Assembly: GCF_002234675.1 (NCBI RefSeq)
Contig: NC_019865.2
Location: 34,220,112-34,284,111, forward strand
From: Oryzias latipes
Lineage: Eukaryota; Chordata; Actinopteri; Beloniformes; Adrianichthyidae
Direction: 5' to 3'
DNA length: 64,000 nt
A program made the position numbers and the translations under genes. Of the stretch, positions 41,207 through 52,321 are shown in pieces; position 1 is the first letter of the stretch, and each line of letters opens with the position of its first letter. The notes below the pieces were generated by a model. That model did no database searches. It saw nothing but the letters and a program-made list of their open reading frames with translations, and was not told where the DNA came from.

Positions 41207-44200
41207 ATGAACAGTCTTAACATCGTTAGCTGGAATGTGCGTGGACTTGGTTCTGGGCCAAAGAGATTGAAAGTGTTAAATCACCTGAATGATCTTAAAG
41301 CAGATATAGCTCTGCTGCAGGAGACCCATTTATCATTATCAGCTGGTCATCTCCTGTGCTGTTCCCAGTATCCAGCTATGTATTCTGCCAGTTTCAACTC
41401 CAAACAAAGAGGGGTTGCAGTTTTGATTAATAAAAATGTTACATTTACTCATAAGGATACAGTTACTGACCCAGAAGGCAGATTTGTAATCATTAATATA
41501 TCCATTCAGAATAAAGACTTTTGCATCGCCAGCATCTATGGTCCTAATGTTGACGACTCTTCCTTCTTTCACAGATTCTTCACCTCACTCTCAGTTCACT
41601 CTGACTCCACAATCATTATAGGAGGAGACGTCAACCTTGTTTTGGACCCTGAACTTGACAGACTCAGCACAGCAGCAAACCAGCGTACATGGCAGTCTGC
41701 AAGTATTCTAAAGCAGTACATGAATGATTTGGGTCTCTGCGACGCGTGGCGCTCATGTCATCCAAGCACTAAGGGGTTCACCTTTTTTTCTCCAGTTCAC
41801 CATTCACAATCTCGTTTAGATTATTTATTAGTCAGTAACTCCCTTTTGAAAGAAATTAAAAGTTCCAACATTCATCCAATTATTATCAGTGACCATGCAC
41901 CAGTTTCTGTTACTATTTCAAGGGAAGTACCCAGACCCTCGGGTTCAACCTGGAGGTTTAATACGTCTCTGTTAAAAGACCAGGAATTTATTGAATTCTT
42001 TAAAAAAGAGTGGGCAACCTTCTTAGAATTCAACGATACTTCTGAAATATCACCAAGTATTCTTTGGGAAGCAGCAAAAGCAGTCATGAGAGGGAAAATC
42101 ATCTCTTATTCAACGCATAAAAAACGCAAGGAGAAAGCAGATTTATTAGAATTAGGAAATAAAATAAAAACTCTGGAGACTGCTTATGCTGCTTCTGCAC
42201 AGGAACACATACTGGGGGACCTGAAAAATTTAAAGCTGCAGTTAAATGACATCATCAATAAACAAACACAATTCCAGATACAAAGGCTTCGACTGGAAAG
42301 ATATGAAAACTCAAATAAATCTGGCAAATTTCTAGCTAATCAGCTTAAAATTAATAAAGAAAAATCAACAATCACTTCGATTATGGACCAAACAGGGAAT
42401 GTCACCCATGACCCGGTAAAAATTAATAATGCGTTTAAAGACTTTTATCAAAACTTATACACTCCACAGATCAATCCATCAGAACAAAGCATCAACTCAT
42501 TTCTCAACAATATAAACCTGCCCAAGTTAAACGAAGATCAAATCACAAATTTAGACTCTCCGCTCTCGTTGTCTGAGCTTCATGAAGCTCTGTTACTTAT
42601 GCCTAATGGTAAAGCACCAGGGCCTGACGGCTTTCCTGCAGAGTTTTATAAGGAATTCTGGGAACAACTGGCACCAACGTTTTATAAAACGGTAAAATTT
42701 ATCAATGAAAGCCAATCTCTACCACCTAACATGAACTCTGCCAACATTATCCTTCTTCTAAAACCAGACAAAGACCCTACGAGTCCTTCAAGCTATCGCC
42801 CCATTTCTTTAATTAATGCAGATGTAAAAATTATCTGCAAAGCACTAGCACAGAGAATAGAAAAAGTCACTCCTCACATAATTGACTTTGATCAAACTGG
42901 ATTCATCAAAGGCAGACACTCGGATGACAATGTCCGCAGACTCGTTAACATAATAGACTTTGCCACCATCAAAAACCAGGAAATGACTATACTATCACTG
43001 GATGCTGAAAAAGCCTTTGATAGAGTAAATTGGAAGTTCCTCATTGCTGCCCTCCATAAGTTTGGGTTTGGAGAATCATTCATCAATTGGATCAAAATAT
43101 TATATCACAACCCCAATGCATCAGTTAGAACTAATAAACAGACTTCCAACAGGTTTTTTCTTGGAAGAGGAACTAGACAGGGTTGCCCACTCTCCCCCTC
43201 GCTTTTTGCAATATTTATCGAGCCTCTAGCTGCAGCAATAAGACAGAATGAGAGTATTAAAGGAATTAAAACCAAACACAGCCATCATAAAATTAGTCTC
43301 TATGCAGATGACATATTACTGTTTTTAAGTAATATACATTCTGTAAATGAAACGGCAACAATCATTAATGAATTCTCTTCTATATCAGACTATTCCATTA
43401 ATTGGAATAAATCTGTTTTATTACCACTGAACAGTAATGCGGAGCAAGGACTCACAATACCAGTTAAATCAGGCAATATAAAATATCTAGGTATTTATTT
43501 TTCCCCCAAAATATCAGAACTGGTGCTGCTAAACTACACCCCATTACTGAAAAACATACAGGACGACCTAACACGCTGGACCAACCTGCCTTTGTCCCTT
43601 ATGGGCAAGGTAGCCACGGTAAAAATGAAAATCTTACCCAAGGTTAATTATCTCTTCTCAATGATTCCCACACAACCGCCATTAAAATGGTTCAAAACAT
43701 TAGACTCATCCATATCAAGCTTTCTATGGAACAATAAACCTGCAAGAATTAGTCTAAAAACTTTAAAATCTGCAAAAAGCTGTGGAGGATTAGAATTACC
43801 TAACTTCCACAATTACTTTCTTGCAAATAGATTACAATACATCTTAAAATGGTTAAAAAATAATCCAGAAACCAACTCATGGTTAGACTTGGAACAGGCG
43901 TTATGTGGAAAGATCAACCTGTCAGATCTTCCATTTATTAGTCAAATAGTTAAAAAACAGGATTGTTTCAAAAGTATTAATATAAATGCCACTTTAACAG
44001 CCTGGTGGGAATTTCTCAAAATATCAAAATCATCAATTCAACCGTGCAAAATGACACCCATCTGGAACAACCCAGACATCCTCATAAACAAAAAAATTAT
44101 CCACTTCCCAGCTTGGCAAGCAGGGGGCATAAAACAACTAGAGCACATAATTATTGATAGAAGATTCATAACTCCCCAGGAACTTCAAGACAAACATGGA

Positions 44201-44950
44201 ATATATAACTTCTTGGAATATCAGCAACTTAAATCAATTATTACTAAAAAGTTTAAATACAGAGACAACGATTTAAAGCTACCAGATGTAGTTACCACTC
44301 TGATCAATTTCTCAATGAATAAAACTCTCTCCAAAATATACAAACTTTTATGTAATTTAGATAACAATATTTCACTTCCGACAACAAAATGGGATGCGGA
44401 TTTGAGCATCAGCACAGATGAAAGTTTTTGGTCAGAACTTTGTCTAAACACCTTTAAAATGACAAAAAATCCAAATCTGCATCTAATCCATTTCAAAACT
44501 CTTCACAGAATTTACTACACTGGACAGAGGATGTTCAAGATGGGTCTCAGTAACTCAGACATTTGTCAGCACTGTGACAGTAATCTACCCGACAATTACA
44601 TGCATGCACTATGGTTCTGCACGCCTGTCCAGGCTCTCTGGCAGCAGGTATGTGCCGATCTATCAGTCTGGCTTAAGGTTTCAATCACAGCTTCACCGTC
44701 ACTTTGTGTGCTTGGTGACATGAGTGCCATCGATGTAGAAGGAGGATTAGGCTCTATCATTTTCATAACTCTTTGCATTGCTAAAAAAACTATTTTAATA
44801 AATTGGAAAAGCAAAAAAAATATAAATATAAGTCAACACAGAAATCTGCTGCTTGATCATATCAGCTTGGAAAAAATGTCAGCCCAAAGTTCAAGTAACT
44901 TTGAAAGAATTCGGTCTCTCTGGTCTCCCATAGCTAACTCCGTGACTTAG
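41207..44950 (+). CDS. L1/Tx1 ORF2: endonuclease and reverse transcriptase
   Basis: The 1247-residue protein nicks target DNA and copies L1 RNA onto it. The APE-like endonuclease has all expected motifs: VSWNVRGLG, LLQETHLS (about residue 40), SIYGPN, IIGGDVNLV, QSRLDYLLVS and SDHAPVSV (about 228). The RT blocks follow: NGKAPGPDGFPAEFYKEFW, YRPISLINADVKIICKALA, LSLDAEKAFDRVNW (about 600), TRQGCPLSPSLFAIF and the catalytic SLYADDILLFL (about 700). A C-terminal ICQHCDSN-x6-H-x4-C motif lies near 1120. No stop or frameshift was found. Start is ATG 41207. Motif content places it in the L1 clade, closest to Tx1/fish L1 types. Confidence 0.94.
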   Translation: MNSLNIVSWNVRGLGSGPKRLKVLNHLNDLKADIALLQETHLSLSAGHLLCCSQYPAMYSASFNSKQRGVAVLINKNVTFTHKDTVTDPEGRFVIINISIQNKDFCIASIYGPNVDDSSFFHRFFTSLSVHSDSTIIIGGDVNLVLDPELDRLSTAANQRTWQSASILKQYMNDLGLCDAWRSCHPSTKGFTFFSPVHHSQSRLDYLLVSNSLLKEIKSSNIHPIIISDHAPVSVTISREVPRPSGSTWRFNTSLLKDQEFIEFFKKEWATFLEFNDTSEISPSILWEAAKAVMRGKIISYSTHKKRKEKADLLELGNKIKTLETAYAASAQEHILGDLKNLKLQLNDIINKQTQFQIQRLRLERYENSNKSGKFLANQLKINKEKSTITSIMDQTGNVTHDPVKINNAFKDFYQNLYTPQINPSEQSINSFLNNINLPKLNEDQITNLDSPLSLSELHEALLLMPNGKAPGPDGFPAEFYKEFWEQLAPTFYKTVKFINESQSLPPNMNSANIILLLKPDKDPTSPSSYRPISLINADVKIICKALAQRIEKVTPHIIDFDQTGFIKGRHSDDNVRRLVNIIDFATIKNQEMTILSLDAEKAFDRVNWKFLIAALHKFGFGESFINWIKILYHNPNASVRTNKQTSNRFFLGRGTRQGCPLSPSLFAIFIEPLAAAIRQNESIKGIKTKHSHHKISLYADDILLFLSNIHSVNETATIINEFSSISDYSINWNKSVLLPLNSNAEQGLTIPVKSGNIKYLGIYFSPKISELVLLNYTPLLKNIQDDLTRWTNLPLSLMGKVATVKMKILPKVNYLFSMIPTQPPLKWFKTLDSSISSFLWNNKPARISLKTLKSAKSCGGLELPNFHNYFLANRLQYILKWLKNNPETNSWLDLEQALCGKINLSDLPFISQIVKKQDCFKSININATLTAWWEFLKISKSSIQPCKMTPIWNNPDILINKKIIHFPAWQAGGIKQLEHIIIDRRFITPQELQDKHGIYNFLEYQQLKSIITKKFKYRDNDLKLPDVVTTLINFSMNKTLSKIYKLLCNLDNNISLPTTKWDADLSISTDESFWSELCLNTFKMTKNPNLHLIHFKTLHRIYYTGQRMFKMGLSNSDICQHCDSNLPDNYMHALWFCTPVQALWQQVCADLSVWLKVSITASPSLCVLGDMSAIDVEGGLGSIIFITLCIAKKTILINWKSKKNINISQHRNLLLDHISLEKMSAQSSSNFERIRSLWSPIANSVT

Positions 44951-47621
44951 GGGGTGGGGGGGGCATGGTCGTCGCTGCTCCTTGCCCTTCTGCCGTGGGC
45001 CGGGGTGGGGGTCGGGGCCTCCGGTGCCTGGCCGGGGGTGGTGGGGGCTCCGTTGGTCGGGGGGTCGGGTCCGGCGCCTGGGTGGGGCGGCCTGGGGCGC
45101 TGCGTGGTCCTCTGGGCTTGGGTGTGGGGGTGCGTGGTGGGGGGGGTGGGGTGGTGGTCTGGCTTGGCTTGGGGGGGTGGTCCCTTTGCCTGTGCTGGGG
45201 GGGGTTGGCGGGGGGCGCTGCTCGGGGGGGGGGCCCAGCGGCGCTGGATGGGCTTCCCGTCTACACCTGGGGCTGGGATCGGCCCTTCCCTGGCTCTGTG
45301 GCGGGACGGGACAACCCTCTTGGGGCCCCCGGTCACTCTGGGTGTCATCCGCTGGGCTGCGGGGTCTGGGGGTGGGGTGGGGTGGGGGTCTTGTCGGCCC
45401 TGTCCTGTGGGGGGGCATTCTGGGGGAGGGGGGGGGGGGCACTATTGGTACGGGGCAGGGGGGGTTGACGGGTCGGGGTCTCCGCTGAGGCCATCGGCGG
45501 TTTCCCCGGCCGGTTGGCTGCCTCGGTCCCGTCGAGGCCTGACCAGAGCTCTTCTAGGGCCGGCGTTTGGGGGTGGGGGCCTGGGCTTGCTCCGGGGGGG
45601 GCCGGCGCTTTCTGGCTCCCCTCTCTCTGTGTGGGGGTGGTGGTGCTGGGCCTGGGGTGTCTGCGCCTCCGGGGGTGGGGCCCCGGGGCTGGGTGGGCCT
45701 GGCCCCCTTGCTGGGGGTGGGGGCGGGGGACGGCTGTTTGACCACCGGGGGACAGTCTATCATCTGTCCCCAACTTACCCCCTTCCTCATATAACCTCAT
45801 AATAGGGTGAGGGGGTGGGGGGCTTAGCCTGCGATGAGCCTTGGGGGGGGGGGGGTTACTAGGCAGTGACCCCCCTCCTGTGGTTGCCGTATGGAGTGGG
45901 CCCCCCCTCTTTCGGTTTTATTTGCACCTTAGACATGTAGGGGCCCTTGGTAGGGGGGGTGCTTGGACATCACTGCCAGCAAGCAGCGGATGTCCTCCTA
46001 GCACCCTACCCGCCAATTTTAACCGCACCTTAGACATTTAGGGCCCCTTGGTGGGGAGGGTGAGGGGACGTCACTGTGAGTAATCAGGAGACGTCCCCTT
46101 AGTGCCCTACCCGCCAATTTTAACCGCACCCCCCTTAGTACACACACCCCTCCCCCCTCAATATATACATCCCAACATAAGCACACACACATGCACACAC
46201 ACACTCTCTCAAACACACATACACGCACACACATTTTGCAAGGAAGGTGGGACCTGGGACCATCTGTCCCCTGCCTCTTCCCTGGTGGGGGGTACGGGCC
46301 CCTTTGCAACGGCGGCTGTGTCCCCGGGGTGCTGGCTTCCTGGGCCCGGCGGTGCTCTCTCCGCGCGGTGGGGGGGTTCACATTACATCTGAGCCGGGGG
46401 TGTTCGTGTCCCTGGGGGGTGGGTTCTGGTCCTTGCTCCTGAGTGCTGGGCCCCGCCAAATTTCCAACTGTGGCCGAGCCTGGTCGGGCCATATTTACAA
46501 CACACCTTGTGGGCCCTCTTTTTTCCCCGGGGTTCCCCCCTCCTGGGCGGGGGCGGCGGGCCCCTGCCTCGCTCCTCCCTGGACCAACCGTGGGCCGGGC
46601 GGATGGCTGCCTGGGGTGCGGAGTGGGTCTCCCTTGGGGGGTCCTGGCCCGTACCTGGGGTTGGGGCGGGGGGATGCCCGGAACTCCTGGGTGGTGGTGG
46701 GGTGCTCGTCTGGGGCTGTGGGCGTCCTTCTCCGGTGGGGCCCTGCGTTGGGTTCTCCCGGCGCGGCGGGGGGGCTGCTCTCCTGGTTGGGCTGGGGCGG
46801 CGCCCTCTTTCCCTCCGTGCCTCCCTGCTCTCTGGCTCTGGGGGCCTTGCGGCGGCCCTGCTGGCCCTGGCCTGGGTGGCGGGCTTGGTCGCCCGGGCGG
46901 CGGTTGTTCCCTGCCGGTTCCCGTGTGGTGTTGGGGGGAATCCGGCTGCCGCTGCTGGTGCGGTGGGGGTCTTGGGGTGGGGATGGCTGGGCACTCTCCC
47001 TCCTTCTTTTCACGTTCCACCATCCATTTTAGAAGAACATAAACACTCACCTGAGCACAGGTGTTAGCTCAACAGACTGAATGACTGAAATATTTCACAC
47101 TAGTTGGTTTTAAGGCATAAGTATGCGTGTGAACACTATCTGTTTTGTGTACATGTCGACAGGTGGACATTTTTGCAACTAACAGGTGTGTTTATAACAT
47201 TTGAGTGTGTGTGTGGACAGGCTCCGCCCTTTTTTTGTTTTGTTTTTTTTTTACATTTGAACCTTACCATAATGATTAACAACCAGTAAACTTGTTGCTT
47301 TATGCTGCTTCATGGTCTTATCCCCCTTCCCCTCCTATTATCACCCCCTACCCCCCCTCTCTCTAACGTCCCTCTTTCTTCTTCCCCTCTTTCCTTTTCC
47401 GTCCGGTCCAACACCAAAGATTTTCAGACATGTTTGAAATTAATAAAGTTTGGCCTCAATTACAAAAGGGGTTTATTCAGACATACCTTTGGTTTGTCTG
47501 AAGATTAATAACCCCTCTTGTTAAAGTAAAATATGTCCAACCCAAGAGGCCCTCAGCTCTCATCTGTCTGCCTAGCTGTTGGACAGGACAAGTTCGAGGA
47601 AAAAAAAAAAAAGAAAAAAAA
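44951..47621 (+). other. Long G-rich 3' UTR of L1 copy C
   Basis: From 44951 to about 45900 and 46230 to 47000 the sense strand is strongly G-rich with many runs of three or more G, so G-quadruplex formation is plausible. Long stop-free frames on both strands follow from base composition. CA-rich sequence lies at 46140-46220. The last 500 bp (CTTTGGTTTGTCTGAAGATT, GTTGGACAGGACAAG) are conserved in all L1 fragments here. Confidence 0.85.
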
Positions 47622-50189
47622 AGACATGTGGACATCCATTAACATGGACGCTTACTTGGCTGTAACATGCCATTTTATCACCGAGGAGGTAGGTATCCCC
47701 TGCTTTGTGCAATGCTTTGGTTTATGTATCTCAGTTTGATTTTGTTCATTCTAGGTGGAGCTGGCCTCTGTGGTCTTGGGGGTTCTGAAGTTTCCCCAAA
47801 CCCACACTGCAGCTCACTTGGCTGAGGCCAAAAATCTTCTCATGGAAGAATGGGGAATTAAAGGGAAGGTGCGAGCCAGATCAATAAAGTACAATATCAT
47901 TCATCAATATGGCCTCCCACTACCTAATATACATGATTTGTGAACATGTTGTAATCTTTCTTCCAGGTGACAGGCCTGGTTACAGACTGTGCTCCCAACA
48001 TGGTTGCGTGTGCTAATACATTACTACTTCGGTACATAATGTGTTTTGCACATATGCTTAATTTGGTGGTGAAAAAGTCCCTTGCCCAAACCCCTGAACT
48101 AGAGGATATCCGAAGTAAGGGGCGTAGGATTGTTGGTCTTTTTAAGTCCAGCACCACAGCGAAGGAGAAGCTGTCAGAGATGCAGCGACAGCTGGCCAGG
48201 CCAGAGCACAAATTAATACAAGAGGTGAAACTTTTTTTTTTTTTTTTATCTAAGATAGTACATTTTTTTGCAGTTGTTTATTGTGTTACTTTCTTCTCTC
48301 CTTTAAAATGTGCTTGCTGTCTTATCTTAGGTGGAAACAATATGGAACAGCACATTTAATATGTTGGAAAGGCTGTTTAAGGAGAGAGAGCCACTGGGGT
48401 CAGCTCTGGCCATCCTACATACAGACCTTCCTCCACTCACCTCAGAGGACTACCAGGCCATACACCACTGCTTGAGCGTTCTTTCACCGTTTCAAGAGGC
48501 CACAGTTGAGCTTTCGACAGAAAAACGAGTGTCAGCATCCAAAGTCATTCCCATGGTCAAAATGCTGAAACATTACATCTCAAGCAGGTGTGGTCAGATC
48601 ACACACCCACTTGGTGAAAAACTGGCCACTAACTTGAAGAACAATCTCTATGAGAGGTTTTCAGCTCTGGAGAAGGTCACTGCTCTGTCAATGGCAACCT
48701 TGTTGGACCCAAGGTTTAAAGAGCTGGGGTTCTGCAGCCAAGGCTCTGCCCACACGGCCATAGAGCGACTCACTAAAGAGTGTGCTGCAACAATGCAGGC
48801 GCAACTTCCAGAGGCACAGCCACAGTCGCCACCTAGAGAAGGTCCTTCAAGTCAGCAGGAAGATGGTAGTCTCTGGGCCCTGCTGGACAGGCATGTGGGG
48901 GTTCAACAGCAGGTGACCAGCACAACTGCCAGTGCAACAGTGGAGGTTCAGAGGTACAGTAAAAATTAGAATCCTCATCATAACTTCTGCTCATTTTAAA
49001 CTGGTGCATGACAATAGGCTATTAATGTCCTTCTAGGTACTTAAAGGAACCTCACATCCCAATGGGTTACCCACAAAGTTTTATACCCACATCTCTACAA
49101 GCTGGCAATGAAGTTTCTATAATCACCAGCTTCATCTGTGCCTTGTGAGAGGATCTTCACCAAGGCTGGCGAAATCGTCAGCCAAAGACGAAACAGGCTG
49201 AAGCCCAGCACAGTGGAGAAAATTCTGTTTTTAAATAAAAATCTATGACATGTATCCCACCCAGTCATGTTAGATTCTGGTTCACAAGCACTCATTCTCA
49301 CTTTATAGATGGCATTCACAATGTAACACAAGCACTTCTCACAAATCTTCAAACATTGTCTTTGTTTTATTTCCACACTGAAGTGTTACAAGGGCAAGGA
49401 ACTTAGTGGAGTAAATTATGCCACCAGATGCCGCTGTTCTGTGTGGTTTCGAAGCCCCAAATGCTTCGTTCATTTTTCTGGCACATTTACATGAAGCCCC
49501 ATGAGAGCTTCATGGGGCTTCGATTCCCATCCTTATTCAGGAGTAATCAGAAGTTTACTAGAACACGAGGAGCATGAGACCAGGTACTTCACCATAGTTG
49601 GTAACGATCTGGCGATAAATACTGGAAACCGGCCCTCTGATATACTGTGGGGTTGATGATGGAAGTGGCTGCAGCTGGGTCTAATCAGTGGAAGCCTCCA
49701 AGGGGACCATGACACATTCTGTCTTATTGCTGCAGCCAGAGGCTCAATAAATATAGCAAAAAGAGAAGGAGAGAGTGGGCAACCCTGTCTGGTTCCTCTT
49801 CCAAGAAAAAACCTGTTGGAAGTCTGTTTATTAGTTCTAACCGATGCATTGGGGTTGTGATATAATATTTTGATCCAATTGATGAATGATTCTCCAAAAC
49901 CAAACTTATGGAGGGCAGCAATAAGGAACTTCCAGTTTACTCTGTCAAAAGCTTTTTCAGCATCCAGCGATAGTATAGTCATTTCCAGGTTTTTAATGGT
50001 GGAAAAGTCTTTTATATTAACAAGTCTTCGGAGATTGTCATCCGAGTGTCTGCCTTTGATGAATCCAGTTTGGTCGAAGTGAATAATGTGAGGAATGATT
50101 TTTTTCTATTCTTTGTGCTAGTGCTTTGCAGATAATATTTACATCTGCATTGATTAGACAAATGGGGCGATAGCTTGTAGGACTTATGG

Positions 50190-52110
50190 TTCTGGTCAGA
50201 ACTTTGTATAAACACCTTTAAATTCACAAAAACTCCAAACTTGCAGCTAATCCATTTCAAAACTCTTCACAGAATTTACTACACTGGACAGAGGATGTTC
50301 AAGATGGGTCTCAGTAACTCAGACATTTGTCAGCACTGTGACAGTAATCTACCCGACAGTGACATGCATGCACTGTGGTTCTGCACGCCTGTCCAGGCTC
50401 TCTGGCAGCAGGTATGTGCCGATCTATCAGTCTGGCTTAAGGTTTCAATCACGGCTTCACCGTCACTTTGTGTGCTTGGTGACATGAGTGCCATCGAAAT
50501 AGAAGGAGGATTAGTATCTATAATCTTCATAAACAGGATAATTGACTAAACTGGAAAAATAAGTCAATACAGAAATCTGCTGTTTGATCTTATCAGCTTG
50601 GAAAAAATGTCAGCCCAAAGTTCAAGTAACTTTGAAAGAATTCAGTCTCTCTGGTCTCCCATAGCTAACTCCATGACTTAGGGGGTGGGGGGCCTGGTCG
50701 TCACTGCTCCTTGCCAATCTGCCGTGGTTCGGGGTGGGGGTCGGGGCCTCTGGTGCCCGGTAGGGGGCGATGGGGGCTCCATTGGTCGGGAGGTCGGGTC
50801 CGGTGCCTGGGTGGGGCAGGCTGGGGCGCAGCACGGTCTTCTGAGCTTGGGTGTGTGTGTGTGGGGGGGGGGGGGGGGGTTGAGTGGTGGTCTGGCTTGG
50901 CTTGGGGGGTGGTCTCTTTGCCTGTGCTGGGGGGGTTGGCGGGGGGCCCTGCTTGGGGGGGGGGGTCCAGCGGCGCTGGATGGGCTGCCCATCTACACCT
51001 GGGGCTGGGATCAACCCTTCCCTGGCTCTGGGACGGGGCAGGGCAACCCCCTTGCAACCCCCGGTCGTTTTGGATGTCATCCGCTGGGGCTGCCGGGTCT
51101 GGGTGGGGGGGGGATGCTTGTTGGCCCTGTCCTGCAGGGGGGGAACTTTCGGGGGGGGCACTATCGGTACGGGACCTTGAGCAGCAGGGAGCAGCAGATG
51201 TCCTCTTAGCACCCTACCCGCCAATTTTAACTGCACCTTAGACATTTAGAGCCCCTTGGTGGGGAGGGTGATGGGACATCACTGTGAGTAATCAGGAGAT
51301 GTCCCCTCAGGGCCCTACCCGCCAATTTTAACAGCACCCCCTTAGTACACACACCCTTCACTCCTTAAATTATACATTCCAACATAAACACACACACATG
51401 CACACACACGCATTTCACAAGGAAGGTGGGACTTTGGACCATCTGTCCCCTACCCCATCCCTGGTAGGGCTACTGGCCCTTGGCAATGGCAGCCGTGTCC
51501 CCTGGGTGCTGGTTTCCTGGGCCCGGTGGCCCTCTCTCCACGCAGAGAGAGGGATCCCTAAACTTTCTGGCAAGGCCAGAAGCCGGGGATCACATCACAC
51601 CTGAGCCGGGGGTGTCCATGTCCCTCAGGGGTGGGTTCTTGTCCTTGCCCCCGGGTGCTGAGCCTCGCCAAATTTCCAACTGTGGCCAAGCCTGGTCTGG
51701 CCATGTTTACAACACCCCTAGTGGGCCCCCCTTTTCCCCGGGGTGCCCCCCTCCTGGGCGGGGGCGTCTTACATCTGAACCTTACCGTAATGATAAACAT
51801 TCAGCAACTTGTTGCTTCATGCTGCTTCATGGTTTTATCCACCCCTTTCCTATGATCACCCTCCTATCCCCCTCTTTCTAACATCCCTCTCTCTTCTTCC
51901 CTTCTTTCCTTTTCCGTCCGGTCCAACACAAAAGATTTTCAAATATGATTAAAATGAATAAATTTTGGCCTCAATTACAAAAGGGGTTTATTCAGACATA
52001 CCTCTGGTTTGTCTGAAGATTACTTACCCCTGTTGTTAAAGTAAAATATGTCCAACACAAGAGGCCTTCAGCTCTCACCTGTTTGCCCAGCTGTTGGACA
52101 GGACAAGTTG
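50190..52110 (+). mobile_element. Outer L1/Tx1 copy (level 0), 3' part
   Basis: It resumes at TTCTGGTCAGAACTTT (50190-50205) and continues the ORF2 C-terminus ([20 protein letters not shown] at about 50327-50386), then a shortened G-rich 3' UTR to GGACAGGACAAGTT at 52109. About 0.8 kb of 3' UTR is missing compared with copy C. The expected poly-A is replaced by a G run. Confidence 0.87.
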
Positions 52111-52129
52111 GGGGGGGGGGGGGGGGGGG
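52110..52129. repeat. Poly-G tract of about 20 bases
   Basis: It sits exactly where the poly-A tail of the outer L1 should be. The length is uncertain because of the homopolymer. Confidence 0.85.
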
Positions 52130-52146
52130 AATGATAGTCTTTTTTA

Positions 52147-52321
52147 TTAGCCCTTGTGCTATCCTAGGTATTTTAACACTGGGAAATCATTCTTCAATGA
52201 TTTGTGATCTTCACTGGTGTCCATGGATTACATGAAATCTTTCCACCTTTATCCACCTCGGTCATGGTAGGGAGAACACGTCAATGTAAGGGTGGGGTCA
52301 TCTAAGATAGCACAAGGGTTA
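52147..52321 (+). repeat. piggyBac-like MITE with internal deletion
   Basis: It starts TAGCCCTTGTGCTATCC and ends AGATAGCACAAGGGTTA. About 40 bp around the GGGTCATCTAGACCC word are lost. Confidence 0.87.

Larger units (their letters stand above)
39640..47621 (+). mobile_element. Full-length L1/Tx1 retrotransposon (copy C, level 4)
   Basis: This 7982-bp element has a 5' UTR, ORF1, a 520-bp spacer, ORF2, a 2.7-kb 3' UTR and a poly-A tail (47600-47621). It is flanked by AGACATGT at 39632-39639 and 47622-47629 and splits exon 4 of the hAT transposase. It is the innermost and so the youngest insertion in the nest. ORF2 is intact and ORF1 has one frameshift. Confidence 0.93.
38853..49248 (+). pseudogene. 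hAT transposase, BED finger plus RNase H-like core, broken
   Basis: Exons are 38853-38915, 39028-39160, 39317-39408, 39492-39639 joined to 47630-47688, 47755-47868, 47967-48224, 48331-48953 and 49037-49248. All have GT-AG borders and compatible phases. Exons 1-2 give WDHFNL and the BED finger CLICKHEFAFNDSTSSMMRH, LHSVH. The core has LVTDCAPNMVACANTLLLR (catalytic Asp) and CFAHMLNLVV. The last exon holds the hAT C-terminal dimerisation block SSVPCERIFTKAGEIVSQ, RRNRLKP. It is dead for three reasons: the L1 splits exon 4, a short deletion near 49065 shifts the frame, and a TAA lies before SPASSVPCER near 49120. It resembles ZBED1-like proteins. Confidence 0.88.
38579..49535 (+). mobile_element. 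hAT (Ac-type) DNA transposon split by an L1
   Basis: The termini are TAGGGATGGCCCG and (inverted) TAAGGATGGGAAT. TTCAGGAG is duplicated at 38571-38578 and 49536-49543. Without the L1 the element is about 3.0 kb, a normal autonomous hAT size. It carries an eight-exon BED-finger transposase gene. Confidence 0.92.
38215..49714 (-). mobile_element. Solo LTR split by the hAT element
   Basis: The LTR consists of 38215-38578 and 49544-49714, 535 bp in all. On the plus strand it starts TGTCCTGACTGAGAACGG and ends GGGGACCATGACA. CATTC is duplicated at 38210-38214 and 49715-49719, and L1 copy B continues on either side. TGTC-GACA ends and a 5-bp duplication indicate a gypsy LTR in minus orientation. 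No internal region is present, so it is a solo LTR. Confidence 0.8.
26518..50189 (-). mobile_element. L1/Tx1 copy B (level 1), host of five insertions
   Basis: This minus-strand L1 is 5'-truncated in the RT region. Its pieces are 26518-29240 (poly-A end, 3' UTR, ORF2 end), 31795-32149, 34316-35108, 35245-35499, 38116-38214 and 49715-50189. Together they read as one ORF2 from the RT palm to the C-terminus plus the long 3' UTR. It inserted into the outer L1 with a 16-bp duplication, TTCTGGTCAGAACTTT. ORF2 is decayed and broken by the L2, RTE, SINE, gypsy and LTR insertions. Confidence 0.88.

Noticed and set aside
44951-47067. Open frames of 133-343 codons in L1 copy C after ORF2
   Set aside because: Same cause as above. 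Only the antisense frame is kept as a low-weight finding.
26264-50205. 5' inversion (twin priming) of a single L1 as the explanation for head-to-head copies
   Set aside because: Copy B has its own poly-A end and 3' UTR, and a 16-bp duplication of outer L1 sequence flanks it on both sides. Two separate insertions fit better.
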